Notes: generated from the letters alone by a model not told the origin. Shown: positions 1 through 8,447, numbered from the stretch's first letter. The stretch is 64,000 bases of DNA from CAWCKS01 sp963763485 (GCA_963763485.1 CAVXOW010000008.1:682001-746000), one strand, 5' to 3'. Made by a program: numbers and translations.

Positions 1-386
1 TCGATCTCTCCGCCGATCCTTTGGTGATCGGCGCGCAACTCGCTGACGATGCGCTGCTGGCGCCTCTGGTCCGCAAGCGGCCCGGTTTGCGCGTCCCCGG
101 TGCGTGGGAGGACTCGCAGCAGGCGCGATCTGCGATCGACGCGACCGGTGCGCACGATGCGTTCAGCGCGTCCGACCCCAGGCTCATCGGGGCGATCGCC
201 GAGTCGACCGGAAAGAAACTCTCGCCATGTGAGCTCGCGAGGCGAGCCGAACGGTGGCGGCCGTGGCGCGCCTACGCTGCCGCGCATCTGCTGCTGGCGT
301 CGCCCCCACGCGCCGTGGCGCGGCGTCGCCGTCGTCTCGCATCTCGATCCCTCCCACTCGAAGGCGAACCCGCCCATGCGCGCTGA
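1..386 (+). pseudogene. alkA-like DNA-3-methyladenine glycosylase remnant
   Basis: The frame is open from the left edge to the stop at 384-386. Its first part reads like the region just before the catalytic core of AlkA-type glycosylases (LAPLVRKRPGLRVPGAW), and its second part like the family's C-terminal region (GAHDAFSASDP, then RRAERWRPWRAYAAAHL). The stretch between them, which should hold the helix-hairpin-helix and catalytic aspartate (well over 100 residues), is missing, so the two ends are joined near position 110. After about position 320 the frame reads basic nonsense. The gene once excised alkylated bases; as seen it cannot. It overlaps the start of the methyltransferase gene, the usual alkylation-repair neighbour. 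Family assignment is from motif recognition only. Confidence 0.7.
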
Positions 387-954
387 CGGACATGTCCTGA
401 CCTTCATCATGGACCGCGTGCCGACGCCGATCGGCGACATGCTGGTCGTGGTCGATCGCGACGGTAACTTGCGCGGCGCCGACTTCTTCGATCACGAGGA
501 ACGGATGCGCACCTTGCTGCGCCAACAATACGCGCGCGAGGGTACTGTGGCGATCGTGGAGGGGCCTGCGCCAAAGGCGATCCGCGCCGCGATCGAGGCT
601 TATTTCGATGGCGACCTCACAGCGATCGACAAGATACCGGTCAAGACCGGCGGCACGCCGTTCCAGCGCGACGTCTGGCGTCTCTTGCGTTTGATCCCGG
701 CCGGCAAGACCACGACCTATGGCAAGCTCGCGGCGCGGCTCGGGGTGCCCAATGCGGCGCGCGCCGTCGGCATGGCCAATGGCGCCAACCCGATCGGCGT
801 CATTGTGCCCTGCCACCGCGTGATCGGCTCGGACTTAAGCCTCACCGGTTATGGCGGGGGCCTGCCGCGCAAGCAGTGGCTCCTGACCCACGAAGGCGCG
901 GCGTTTCGGTCGCTCGCGACGAACCCGGAGCCGATGCGGTTGCCGGGGATTTAG
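376..954 (+). CDS. ogt: methylated-DNA--[protein]-cysteine S-methyltransferase
   Basis: Suicide repair enzyme that takes the methyl group from O6-methylguanine onto its own cysteine. The acceptor motif PCHRV is present with the cysteine near residue 146 of 192, preceded by the DNA-binding wing RAVGMANGANP and followed by the GYGGGLPRKQWLL tail typical of Ogt/Ada C-terminal domains. The length is normal for a free-standing Ogt. The ATG at 376 was chosen because it gives the usual N-terminal lead; an ATG at 409 (MDRVPTPIG) is also possible. It overlaps the decayed alkA frame, so the pair was probably one repair operon in which only this member survives. Confidence 0.93.
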   Translation: MRADGHVLTFIMDRVPTPIGDMLVVVDRDGNLRGADFFDHEERMRTLLRQQYAREGTVAIVEGPAPKAIRAAIEAYFDGDLTAIDKIPVKTGGTPFQRDVWRLLRLIPAGKTTTYGKLAARLGVPNAARAVGMANGANPIGVIVPCHRVIGSDLSLTGYGGGLPRKQWLLTHEGAAFRSLATNPEPMRLPGI

Positions 955-975
955 CGGTCTGCAGCCGAGCGCTTC

Positions 976-1560
976 TCACAAGCCGAGGCCACTGAGCAGC
1001 GATTCGATCTGTTGCTCCATCTCGGCTCGCTTGTGCAGCACGCGCACGACGCGGAAGAAGCCCTGCAGATAGGTGATGATGACGTCGGCAACGACCCCTG
1101 GGTCGAACCGCACCGGCAACTCGCCCGCAGCTTTGGCGTCATCAAGACGGCGAATAAGGATCTGTCGGAGCGTTTCCATCTCGGCGACGACATATTCCTT
1201 GAGGTCACGCGTGCTCAGCACGTCGCTGGAAAGGCTCCCGGCCATCAGGCACACATTGGGAATCCGTGGATCGTCGAGGTCGTCAAGGATCGCGGCAAAG
1301 TAACGCCGCACCGCCTGCTTCGCTGTCGGCGCAGTGCCGAACGCCGCGAACCGCCGCGCGGTGACGGTCGCATGATAACGCTTGAGGCAGAGCAGATAGA
1401 GGTGCTTCTTGCTTTTGAAGCTGTTGTAGAACGAGCCCTCCCCGATCTTCATGACCTTCAGCAGATCGCGCAGCGACGCGTTCGAGTAACCCTTGGCCCA
1501 GAACAGGCGGACCGCCTGATCGACGGCCTTCTCGGGATCGAACTGTTTCTTGCCGGGCAT
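976..1560 (-). CDS. TetR/AcrR family transcriptional regulator
   Basis: A 194-residue one-component repressor. The N-terminal helix-turn-helix is clear (AVRLFWAKGYSNASLRDLL, then GEGSFYNSFKSKK around residues 15-55); the rest is the divergent ligand-binding helical domain. It is transcribed away from an NmrA-type NAD(P)-binding protein whose promoter region holds an 18-bp palindrome, so it probably represses that neighbour and perhaps itself. The ligand is unknown. The start ATG at 1560 gives a standard TetR N-terminus (MPGKKQFDPEKAV). Confidence 0.92.
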   Translation of the reverse strand: MPGKKQFDPEKAVDQAVRLFWAKGYSNASLRDLLKVMKIGEGSFYNSFKSKKHLYLLCLKRYHATVTARRFAAFGTAPTAKQAVRRYFAAILDDLDDPRIPNVCLMAGSLSSDVLSTRDLKEYVVAEMETLRQILIRRLDDAKAAGELPVRFDPGVVADVIITYLQGFFRVVRVLHKRAEMEQQIESLLSGLGL

Positions 1561-1610
1561 GTCAGCACCTTAGCTCAAATTTCATTGATCGGCGCAACCG
1601 TCGCGTCGGC

Positions 1611-1639
1611 TTGACGTCGGATCGCCCTTCGGCTTATCT
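1611..1639 (+). promoter_or_regulatory. sigma-70-type promoter of the NmrA-like gene
   Basis: A TTGACG hexamer at 1611-1616 and a TTATCT hexamer at 1634-1639 are exactly 17 bases apart, pointing at the gene that starts at 1679. The -10 box runs into the palindrome at 1639-1656. Read by eye; not experimentally shown. Confidence 0.6.
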
Positions 1640-1656
1640 TGTATCGAACGCTACAA
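1639..1656. promoter_or_regulatory. probable TetR operator (palindrome)
   Basis: TTGTATCGAACGCTACAA is an imperfect 18-bp palindrome of the form TTGTAnCGnnCGnTACAA, 14 of 18 positions symmetrical. It lies between the divergent TetR and NmrA-like genes and overlaps the -10 element, where a bound dimer would block RNA polymerase. The size and symmetry suit a TetR dimer site. Assignment to the adjacent regulator is inference. Confidence 0.55.
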
Positions 1657-1678
1657 TTTGACGGGCGCGAGGAACGAT

Positions 1679-2728
1679 ATGGCCAAGCCACGTATTCTGG
1701 TAACCGGCGCGACTGGCAAGACTGGAACGCCAACCATCCATCAGTTGCTCGAAAAAGGCTTTCTGGTTCGCGCCCTCGTGCACAACGATGACAACCGCGG
1801 CGCGGCACTGGCCAAGGCCGGCGCCGAGATTTGCGTGGGTTCGCTGGAGGACCCGCTTGATCTCGAGGCTGCGATGCGCGGGGTCCAGCGGGCCTATTTC
1901 TGCCCGCCGCTGGAGCCCGGCACACTCCGGCGCGCAACACTATTCGCGGTCGCCGCGCAGGAGGCGCGCCTGGAAACCGTGGTGGTCCTGAGCCAGTGGC
2001 TGGTCGACCGCTCGCACCTCGCTCTGCACGCGCGCGAAAAATATTTGAGCGGGCGCGTGTTCGACTGGATGCCCGGGGTCGCCACGATCACCGTCAACCC
2101 GGGCTGGTTCGCCGATAACTACATGGCGGCCTTCGAGGCCATTTCCCAATTCGGCTTGATGGCGCTGCCGCTCGGCCAGGGCCTCAACGCACCGCCGTCA
2201 AACGAAGACATCGCCCGCGTCATTGTCGGCGCGCTGACCAAGCCCGACGATCTGATCGGCAGATCGCTGCGACCGACCGGACCACGGCTTCTGTCACCGG
2301 ATGAAATCGCTCAAACGTTTGCCCGCGTGCTCGGGCGCAGCGTACGTTACCAAGACGCGCCGATGAACCTATTCCTGAAGTTCGCGAAGTCGACCGGCCT
2401 GCCGGATTTTCTGATCGTCCAGTTGCACACGTTCCTGCAGGACTACCAGCGCGGCTCGTTCGGCGTCGGCGCGCCGACCGATATTGTGCCGGAAGTCGGC
2501 GGCCGGCCGGCGGAAGATTTTGAGACGATCGTCCGCCGCTACGTTACAGGTTCGGTACTTGCGAAGCGCAGCATCGGCGCGACCACCCGGGCAGCATGGA
2601 ATCTCATCAAGGCGACGGCCACCAGCCGTCCCGATCTCAACGCGATGGCCGAGCGGCTGAGCCTTCCCGCAATCGCGCACGCAAGCCTCGCAGCGGATTC
2701 ATCGACCTGGCTACGCTCGCATCGGTGA
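1679..2728 (+). CDS. NmrA-family NAD(P)-binding protein
   Basis: A 349-residue atypical short-chain dehydrogenase of the NmrA/QOR2 type. The dinucleotide-binding loop GATGKTGTPT is at residues 9-18, followed by a typical RALVHNDDNRGAAL cofactor segment. Relatives sense or reduce quinones and other electrophiles using NAD(P)H. The ATG at 1679 is preferred over the upstream 1658 because GAGGAAC lies just before it and the Rossmann fold then begins at once. It is divergent from a TetR regulator with a readable promoter and operator between, suggesting induction by a small toxic ligand. The C-terminal third, after about residue 290, is less familiar. Confidence 0.8.
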   Translation: MAKPRILVTGATGKTGTPTIHQLLEKGFLVRALVHNDDNRGAALAKAGAEICVGSLEDPLDLEAAMRGVQRAYFCPPLEPGTLRRATLFAVAAQEARLETVVVLSQWLVDRSHLALHAREKYLSGRVFDWMPGVATITVNPGWFADNYMAAFEAISQFGLMALPLGQGLNAPPSNEDIARVIVGALTKPDDLIGRSLRPTGPRLLSPDEIAQTFARVLGRSVRYQDAPMNLFLKFAKSTGLPDFLIVQLHTFLQDYQRGSFGVGAPTDIVPEVGGRPAEDFETIVRRYVTGSVLAKRSIGATTRAAWNLIKATATSRPDLNAMAERLSLPAIAHASLAADSSTWLRSHR

Positions 2729-2855
2729 TCGCCGCGACGGTATCGTTAGAATTCGTTAAGGACTTTCCTCAACGCAATCTTGCGACGCAGCTGATAGCGG
2801 TTCCCTTACCATCCATTCTCTGGAACTTCTTGAAACATTCTTGGGGGCCGATCCA

Positions 2856-3248
2856 ATGTCTCGCGCACTGCTCGCTGGTCTTATCTCCGCCGTCGCTGTC
2901 GCGGCGCTGCCGAGCGCCGCATCGGCCGGTTGCTCCGGCCTGTTTGGCGGCTGCTACACCCCGCCGCCGCAACCCTGCTACACCTGCTATCAGGCGCAGT
3001 ATGTGCCGCCGCAGTATCGCGCTGTGCAGGAAACCGTGATGGTTTCGCCGGGTGGCGTCATCGCCCACCGCGTGCCCGCACAGTACCAGACCGTCATGGT
3101 CCCGCGGACCGTCATGGTTTCGCCCGAGAGCGTGCAGTACCAGCAGATCCCGGCCCAGTACGCAGTGCGCAATCGCGTCGAAATGGTCGCGCCGGGCTAC
3201 AGCTACTATGCCCCGGTCGCGCCGCGCTGCAACTCGTGCGGCTGGTAA
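2856..3248 (+). CDS. exported Gln/Tyr/Val-rich repeat protein, function unknown
   Basis: The 130-residue product has a clean signal peptide: MSRALLAGL, a hydrophobic alanine-rich core and a probable signal peptidase I site after ASA at about residue 24. The mature part has a cysteine-rich start (GCSGLFGGC and CYTCY) and then three imperfect repeats of about 23 residues beginning P(A/P)QY and containing VMVSP or VEMVAP, ending in another CNSCGW pair. The ATG at 2856 gives the correct signal peptide; a TTG at 2841 would only add MGADP. It is followed by a terminator and appears monocistronic. Similar secreted repeat proteins are common in Bradyrhizobium, but I know no function. Confidence 0.75.
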   Translation: MSRALLAGLISAVAVAALPSAASAGCSGLFGGCYTPPPQPCYTCYQAQYVPPQYRAVQETVMVSPGGVIAHRVPAQYQTVMVPRTVMVSPESVQYQQIPAQYAVRNRVEMVAPGYSYYAPVAPRCNSCGW

Positions 3249-3293
3249 ACACCAATTCCTGCGAACTCCTTCGTCGCATCCGATTTCATTTTG

Positions 3294-3325
3294 AACCGCC
3301 GCTGAGTAAGCTCGGCGGCGGTTTT
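3294..3325 (+). terminator. rho-independent terminator of the repeat-protein gene
   Basis: CCGCCGCTGAG pairs with CTCGGCGGCGG across a TAAG loop and is followed directly by TTTT. It lies 45 bases after the exported repeat protein stop and just before the aldo/keto reductase. Confidence 0.85.
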
Positions 3326-3345
3326 CATTTGTGGAGGCTGCGGCC

Positions 3346-4341
3346 ATGCAGAAGCGATCGTTCGGACACTCGGGGCTGAAGCTGTCGGTGCTGGGATTTG
3401 GCTGCGGCGCGGTCGGCGGCCTGATGGTGCGCGGCACGGCAGCCGACCAGGAGCGCGCGGTCGCGCGGGCTGTTGATGCCGGGATCAACTACTTCGACAC
3501 CGCGGCCCAATATGGCGACGGCCAGTCCGAGACCAATCTCGGACGCGTGATCAAGGCGCTGAAGCTGCGCGACATCACGATCGGCACTAAAGTCCGGCTG
3601 ACGGCCGCAACTGGCATCCGCGATGCTATCGTCGCCTCGCTCGACAACAGCCTGCAGCGGCTCGGCCTCCCAAACGTCGACATCTTTCATCTGCACAATG
3701 CGATCACCGAACGCGGCCAGAACGGTGCCCTGACGGCCGATCAGGTGCTGAACGAGGTGGTGCCGACATTCGAAAGCCTGCGCCAACAGGGCAAGATCAG
3801 GTTCTGCGGCATCACCGCTGTCGGCGATATTGCTGATATCCGCAAGGTTGCCGAGGCGCGCGTGATCAATAGCGCGCAGGTCGTGTTCAACCTGCTCAAT
3901 CCATCGGCGGCCGGGCCGGTCTCGGAACGCTATCCGGGCCAGAATTTTCAGGAACTGCTCAAGCTCAACGCCGCCTGCGGGATTGGCTCGATCGCCATTC
4001 GCATTCTGGCGGGCGGCGCGTTGTCCGGCAGCGCGACACGGCAGCCGAACGCGAGCCCTGCGCCGGCGCCGATCGGATCGTCGCCCGCGTTCGACGGCGA
4101 TCTCGCGCTCGCGCAAAGGTTTGCGCCGCTGGTTGCTGATGGCGCGCTCGGCAGTCTCACGGAGCTCGCGATCCGTTACGCGATCACCGAGCCGAATGTT
4201 GGAACGGCGCTGATCGGGCTCGCTTCGCAGCGGGACCTCGATACGGCCATCGGGTCAGTCGAGAAGGGTCCGCTGTCGCGCGAGGTTCTCGCGCGTGTTG
4301 CGGCCATCCAGGCTGAGTTCGCGCACGCTGGCACGCGCTAA
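3346..4341 (+). CDS. aldo/keto reductase
   Basis: NAD(P)H-dependent carbonyl reductase of 331 residues with a TIM-barrel pattern. The N-terminus RSFGHSGLKLSVLGFGCGAVGG is typical, and the family's catalytic tetrad can be seen: Asp and Tyr in NYFDTAAQYG, Lys in IGTKVRL, and His in IFHLHN. The ATG at 3346 follows GTGGAGG at the right distance. The 3' end overlaps the convergent aminotransferase by four bases. The substrate cannot be read from the sequence. Confidence 0.9.
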   Translation: MQKRSFGHSGLKLSVLGFGCGAVGGLMVRGTAADQERAVARAVDAGINYFDTAAQYGDGQSETNLGRVIKALKLRDITIGTKVRLTAATGIRDAIVASLDNSLQRLGLPNVDIFHLHNAITERGQNGALTADQVLNEVVPTFESLRQQGKIRFCGITAVGDIADIRKVAEARVINSAQVVFNLLNPSAAGPVSERYPGQNFQELLKLNAACGIGSIAIRILAGGALSGSATRQPNASPAPAPIGSSPAFDGDLALAQRFAPLVADGALGSLTELAIRYAITEPNVGTALIGLASQRDLDTAIGSVEKGPLSREVLARVAAIQAEFAHAGTR

Positions 4342-5520
4342 CCCGGCTTGCGGGTGGCCAGAAACTCGCCCATCCGGTCGAGCGCTTTCAGAATGTTCTC
4401 GGTCGAATTGGCGTAGGACAGCCGTAAATAGCCTTCGCCGAGAATGCCGAAATCGGGGCCGCCGATGACGGCGACGCCGGCTCTGATCGAGCAGCGCGTT
4501 GGCGAGCGGCTTCGCCTTCCAGCCCGTGCGCTTGATGTTCGGGAACGCATAGAACGCGCCCTTCGGCGTCGCGCACGATACGTTGGGAAGCTTGTTGAGG
4601 CCCGCGACCACGACCTTGCGCCGGCGGTCGAACTCCGCGACCATCTTCTCGGCCGCGTCCTGCGGGCCGGTCAGCGCAGCAAGGCCGGCATACTGCGCCG
4701 ACGCATTGACGCAGGAGTGCAGGTTGACCGCGAGCTTGCGCGCATAGTCGTAGAGCTTGCCGGGCCACACCGCATAGCCGAGCCGCCAGCCGGTCATCGC
4801 GTAGGTCTTGGACCAGCCGTTGAGCAGGATCAGGCGGTCGCGGATCGAGGGGTAGGTGAGCAGGCAGACATGCTGTTCGCCGTCATAGACCATGTGGTCG
4901 TAGATCTCGTCCGACATCACCGCGACGTTGGGGAAACGTTCGAGGCCGGCGACCAGCTTGTCGACCTCGCTCTTCGGCGTCACGCCGCCGGTCGGATTGG
5001 CCGGCGAGTTGACGATCAGGAGCCGCGTCTGCGGCGTGATCAGCGCCAGCGTCTCCTCGGCGGAGAACGCAAAGCCGTTCTCCTCGCGGATCGGCACCGG
5101 AACCGGCCGCGCGCCGGTGAACTCGATCATCGAGCGATAGATCGGAAAGCCGGGGTCAGGATAGAGGATGTCGACACCCGGCTCGCCGAACATCATGATC
5201 GACATGAACATGGTGGGCTTGCCGCCGGGCATGATCATCACTTCGTCGGGCGATACGCTGACCTTGAAGCGCTTGTTCAGATCGGCGGCGACCGCCTCGC
5301 GCAGCTCCGGGATGCCGGTCGCCGGCGTGTAGCCATGGTGGCCGTCGCGCAGCGCTTTGATCGCGGCCTCGACGATGTGATCGGGGGTGCGGAAATCCGG
5401 TTGCCCGATGCCGAGGCTGATGATGTCGCGGCCCTGCGCCTGAAGCGCGCTCGCGCGCGCCAGAACGGCGAAGGCGTTCTCTTCACCAATGCGGTCGAAG
5501 GCAGCGATCGTCTGCAGCAT
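4338..5520 (-). CDS. pyridoxal-phosphate aminotransferase class I/II, frameshifted as assembled
   Basis: Fold-type I aminotransferase. The phosphate and PLP region SKTYAMTGWRLGY holds the Schiff-base lysine, and NSPANPTGG and DEIYDHM are the conserved cofactor motifs. The start at 5520 (MLQTIAAFDRIGEENAF) is preceded by GGAAGGGG. The frame is lost after NALLDQ near position 4486 and resumes one base later as AGVAVIGGPDFGILGEGYLRLSYANS, the normal family C-terminus, ending at 4338. Removing one base gives about 393 residues, the expected length, so a sequence error is more likely than a true pseudogene. Substrate: probably an amino acid such as aspartate, alanine or tyrosine; not determined. 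Confidence 0.85.
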
Positions 5521-5605
5521 GGGGTCCCCTTCCCGGATTTGGAACGTGTTGCAGAAACCCATTAGCACAACAGGCCGGTTTGCAAGGCAGCATTTGGTCG
5601 AGGGG

Positions 5606-6007
5606 TTACGGGCTGACCGCGCAGCTGACAGGCCCGTGCTGCATCATGATCTGATGGCCGCCGAGATCGAGCACGATCTGGCCGTCGTAAGTCTCCTTGG
5701 CCTTGTTGAGCTGGGCCGAGACCACGATCCTGACCCGCGAGCGCTCATCCTGGTCCATCGCGATCAAGAGCAGATGTCCGTCGCGGAAACTAAAGCGCGT
5801 CACCTTCGCCGGATAGTCGAAATCGATCGGCGGCAGGTCGCCGAGCTTTGCCGGCGCGACGACGGTCAAATGCTCGTCGGTGTCATGAGGATAGGGACAG
5901 GTGATGGTCTGGCGCGACGGTGCGCCTTTGGAGGCTAACGGCACCAGGACGTGACCGGCGATCAGAACAGTCGCGACGCATGCGGCACTCCGGGCGATCC
6001 GTATCAA
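5606..6007 (-). CDS. small exported or membrane-anchored protein, function unknown
   Basis: About 133 residues. The N-terminus is a hydrophobic helix (ARSAACVATVLIAGHVLVPL) that could be an uncleaved signal anchor. The rest is a soluble domain with CPYPHDTDEHLTVV, DLPPIDFDYPAK and a beta-rich C-terminus, with two further cysteines near the end. A TTG start at 6007 is chosen because GGAGG is five bases upstream; the longer upstream open frame overlaps the divergent gene at 6069 and has no signal character. I do not recognise the family. Its neighbour at 6069 is another small exported protein read in the other direction. Confidence 0.6.
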   Translation of the reverse strand: MIRIARSAACVATVLIAGHVLVPLASKGAPSRQTITCPYPHDTDEHLTVVAPAKLGDLPPIDFDYPAKVTRFSFRDGHLLLIAMDQDERSRVRIVVSAQLNKAKETYDGQIVLDLGGHQIMMQHGPVSCAVSP

Positions 6008-6012
6008 GCCAG

Positions 6013-6017
6013 CCTCC
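6013..6017 (-). promoter_or_regulatory. ribosome binding site deciding a TTG start
   Basis: On the minus strand GGAGG sits five bases before the TTG at 6007-6005. No ATG or GTG nearby has comparable spacing, so this site sets the start of the small exported protein. Confidence 0.6.
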
Positions 6018-6068
6018 GACGCGGCGTTAGGGCTTGCTGAAAGTCGCGTAGCCAACGACAATGGTTCA

Positions 6069-6401
6069 ATGATCAAGGTCGCTCTGCCCGTAACTCTTGG
6101 ACTGTTGCTGCTCGCCGCGCCTGCGCTCGCGCAGGCGCAGCAACCGCCGCGGCTGCCATTCACGGCGACGCTGTCGAACAATGTCCCGCTGGTGTTCGGC
6201 ATGACCGTCGAGGAAGCCGCCGCCGCGCTGAACGCGCCACTCAAGTACATCAGCGGCAAGCCGGGCGACGAGGTCTTCGCCGCGCCGCGCTTTGCCAGCG
6301 CCGGCTACTTCGATCGCCACGATCAGTTGTTCCTGCAGTTCCGCAACGGCCGCCTGACCGGATGGAAAGGCGACTGGGGCAAGAACTGGATGTGGGAATA
6401 G
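6069..6401 (+). CDS. small periplasmic protein, function unknown
   Basis: A 110-residue product with a textbook signal peptide (MIKVALPVTLGLLLLAAPALA, cleavage after ALA). The mature part begins with QQPPRLPFTATLSNNVPLVFGM and ends in a Trp-rich tail (GWKGDWGKNWMWE). The segment VFGMTVEEAAAALNAPL resembles the short helical start of SmpA/OmlA-like or PepSY-like periplasmic domains, but the match is too weak to name. It starts 61 bases from the divergent small exported protein at 6007, so the two may share a promoter region. Confidence 0.72.
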   Translation: MIKVALPVTLGLLLLAAPALAQAQQPPRLPFTATLSNNVPLVFGMTVEEAAAALNAPLKYISGKPGDEVFAAPRFASAGYFDRHDQLFLQFRNGRLTGWKGDWGKNWMWE

Positions 6402-6440
6402 CGAACAGGCTTGGACGCGAGCGGCGCAAAACCCCGCGCG

Positions 6441-6516
6441 TCATGCGCGGACTTGATCCGCGCATCCGTTCCTGAAGAGATGGATGGCTGGGTCGCAGGC
6501 GAGCGAAGCGACGCCG
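6441..6516. repeat. intergenic palindromic repeat fragment
   Basis: TGCGCGGACTTGATCCGCGCA at 6443-6464 is a hairpin of the single-arm type seen in the larger junction repeats of this window. It is followed by a GCGAGCGAAGCGACGCC tail (an imperfect hairpin). No partner arm is seen, so this is probably a partial or solo copy. Confidence 0.5.
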
Positions 6517-6573
6517 TTCTAGAAACTCTGTGCCCGTTAGAAATTCTATGCCCGGCGATGCCGCCAGAAATAC

Positions 6574-7317
6574 CTACCAATCCTGATATTTCGGTTTGCG
6601 CTTTTCCTTCACGGCCGCCGTTGCCTCTGCCGCGTCGACGCTTTCGCGCACGGCGTTGAGATCACGCAGCGCGCGTCCCTGTTGCTCCGACGGCCCGCGT
6701 GGCAGCACGGTCTCGGTGACGAAGCGCTTCAAGGTCTTCAGCACCTGCGGCGAGAACTCCGTCATCTCGCGCGCCATGGCGAGCGCCGCCGGCACCTGTT
6801 GGCCGGTCGGCACCACCTTGTTGCAGAGGCCAACATTGTAGGCCCGCTGCGGATCGACGGTGTTGCACAGCAGGATCATCTCCATCGCAATCTTGTGCGG
6901 GATGCGCGAAGCAAGACCCGCGATCAAGCCGCCGGTGAACCCCATGCGCGCTTCGGGATAAGCGAACTTGGCGTTCTCGGCGGCAACGGTGAGATCGCAC
7001 ATCATCGACAGCACCAGCGCGCCGCCGACGCACCAGCCACCGACCGCGGAAATGATTGGCTTCTCGGTCTTGAAGCCGACGGTCGGAATGCAGCGCCACA
7101 GCTCTGGAAAATTGCTGGTGTCGGCACCGCCGGAGAAGGCGTCATTGCCGGCACCTGTGATGACGCAGGTCTTTTGCTTGCGCGAGGCCTCGAATTCGCG
7201 AAACGCCTTTTGCAGCAGGACCGCGGTCTCCGCACAGATCGCGTTGCGCTTTTCGGGGCGGTTGATCGTAATCAGCGTGGTGCCGTCGGCATTGTTCTCG
7301 ACCAGGACTTTTTCCAT
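6574..7317 (-). CDS. enoyl-CoA hydratase/isomerase family protein
   Basis: A 247-residue crotonase-fold enzyme acting on a CoA thioester. The two oxyanion-hole regions are visible: GAGNDAFSGGAD (about residues 55-66) and VGGWCVGGAL (about 90-99). The glutamate position after AYPEARMGF matches one of the two acid/base sites; the other is not obvious, so the exact reaction (hydration, isomerisation or other) is open. The ATG at 7317 is standard. No operon partner is adjacent on this strand. Confidence 0.88.
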   Translation of the reverse strand: MEKVLVENNADGTTLITINRPEKRNAICAETAVLLQKAFREFEASRKQKTCVITGAGNDAFSGGADTSNFPELWRCIPTVGFKTEKPIISAVGGWCVGGALVLSMMCDLTVAAENAKFAYPEARMGFTGGLIAGLASRIPHKIAMEMILLCNTVDPQRAYNVGLCNKVVPTGQQVPAALAMAREMTEFSPQVLKTLKRFVTETVLPRGPSEQQGRALRDLNAVRESVDAAEATAAVKEKRKPKYQDW

Positions 7318-7556
7318 CGTCTCACCTTATGTTCGGCTTTGTTCTCTTCGGCTTGAACCGGCTTTTGAGAGGCGCGGGAATATTGCGCCGCAACGCGTTG
7401 TTCGCCTATCATTGAAGGGCTTTGTAGTGGGCCTGCCAAGGCCTGTACAGAGAAGGAAAGTTGCACCCCGCCATGCGACGTTCGAGGATCGCCTGCGATC
7501 CGACACCGAATGTCGTGCCCACGACATCTTCATTCAAACAAGCAAAAGGATCTGCG

Positions 7557-8234
7557 ATGGGACAGAACGTAACGCTCACGGCTTCCGACAACCAAAAGCT
7601 TGGTGCCTATCGCGCTGATCCGGCGGGCACGCCAAAGGGTGCCGTCGTCGTGATTCAGGAAATCTTTGGCGTGAACCACCACATCCGCGCCGTCACCGAC
7701 AATCTCGCCAAGGCCGGCTATGTCGCGATCGCGCCAGCGATCTTCGATCGGCAGACGCCGAACTTCGAATGTGGCTATACGCCGGAAGAGATTGCCGAAG
7801 CGCGCAAGTTCGTCGCAAGCCCCGACGTGCCGGCGATGATGCGCGACGTGCAGGCCGCGGTCGACGCAGTGAAATCGGTCGGGCCGGTCGGCGTGGTCGG
7901 CTTCTGCCTCGGCGGCAGTCTGGCATTCCTGAGCGCGACGCGGCTCAATGGCGTCGGCGCCGCGGTCGCCTATTACGGCGGCATGGTGGCCCGCACCGCC
8001 GACGAGAAGCCGAAGGTGCCGACTATGATGCATTTCGGCGAGAAGGACGCCGGCATCCCGATGACCGACGTCGACTCCATCAAGGCCAAGCGCGGCGGCG
8101 ACTGCGAGATCTTCGTCTATGACGGCGCGCAGCACGGCTTTCACTGCGATGAGCGTGCGAGCTACGACAAGAAGAGCGCCGAGATGGCCTGGCCGCGCAC
8201 GCTCGACTTCTTTGCCAAGCATTTGAAGAAGTAA
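7557..8234 (+). CDS. dienelactone hydrolase family protein
   Basis: An alpha/beta hydrolase of 225 residues. The nucleophile elbow is GFCLGG, with cysteine in place of serine as in true dienelactone hydrolases, and the C-terminal histidine lies in AQHGFHC. The acid, expected in the MHFGEKDAGIP segment, is also present. Typical members open the lactone ring in chloroaromatic and other ring-cleavage pathways, but many have unknown substrates. The ATG at 7557 follows AAAAGGAT; the longer frame from 7461 has no ribosome binding site. Cytoplasmic, no signal peptide. Confidence 0.9.
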   Translation: MGQNVTLTASDNQKLGAYRADPAGTPKGAVVVIQEIFGVNHHIRAVTDNLAKAGYVAIAPAIFDRQTPNFECGYTPEEIAEARKFVASPDVPAMMRDVQAAVDAVKSVGPVGVVGFCLGGSLAFLSATRLNGVGAAVAYYGGMVARTADEKPKVPTMMHFGEKDAGIPMTDVDSIKAKRGGDCEIFVYDGAQHGFHCDERASYDKKSAEMAWPRTLDFFAKHLKK

Positions 8235-8265
8235 GCGAGCCATCCGCGGATAAGATGCTTTTGAA

Positions 8266-8430
8266 CCTCATGGTGAGGAGCATTGCGGAGCAATGCGTCT
8301 CGAACCATGAGGCCCGCGCTGATCTCGGGTTTACCCGAGATCAGCATTATAGATGCGCAAGTCGGCTAGAGCCGATGCGGTGCCCTCATCCTTCGAGACG
8401 CGCTTACGCGCTCCTCAGGGTGAGGAGCAT
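8266..8430. repeat. family D intergenic repeat, two hairpin arms
   Basis: The left arm starts CCTCATGGT and closes with ACCATGAGG, with an inner GCATTGC/GCAATGC hairpin. The right arm begins CCTCATCC at about 8388 and ends with GGTGAGG, with an inner hairpin CGCGCTTACGCGCTC. GTCTCGAA / TTCGAGACG motifs link the arms. The same building blocks occur at 28202, 34231 and 38804. Confidence 0.7.
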
Positions 8431-8447
8431 GCGTGAGAAGATCACAA

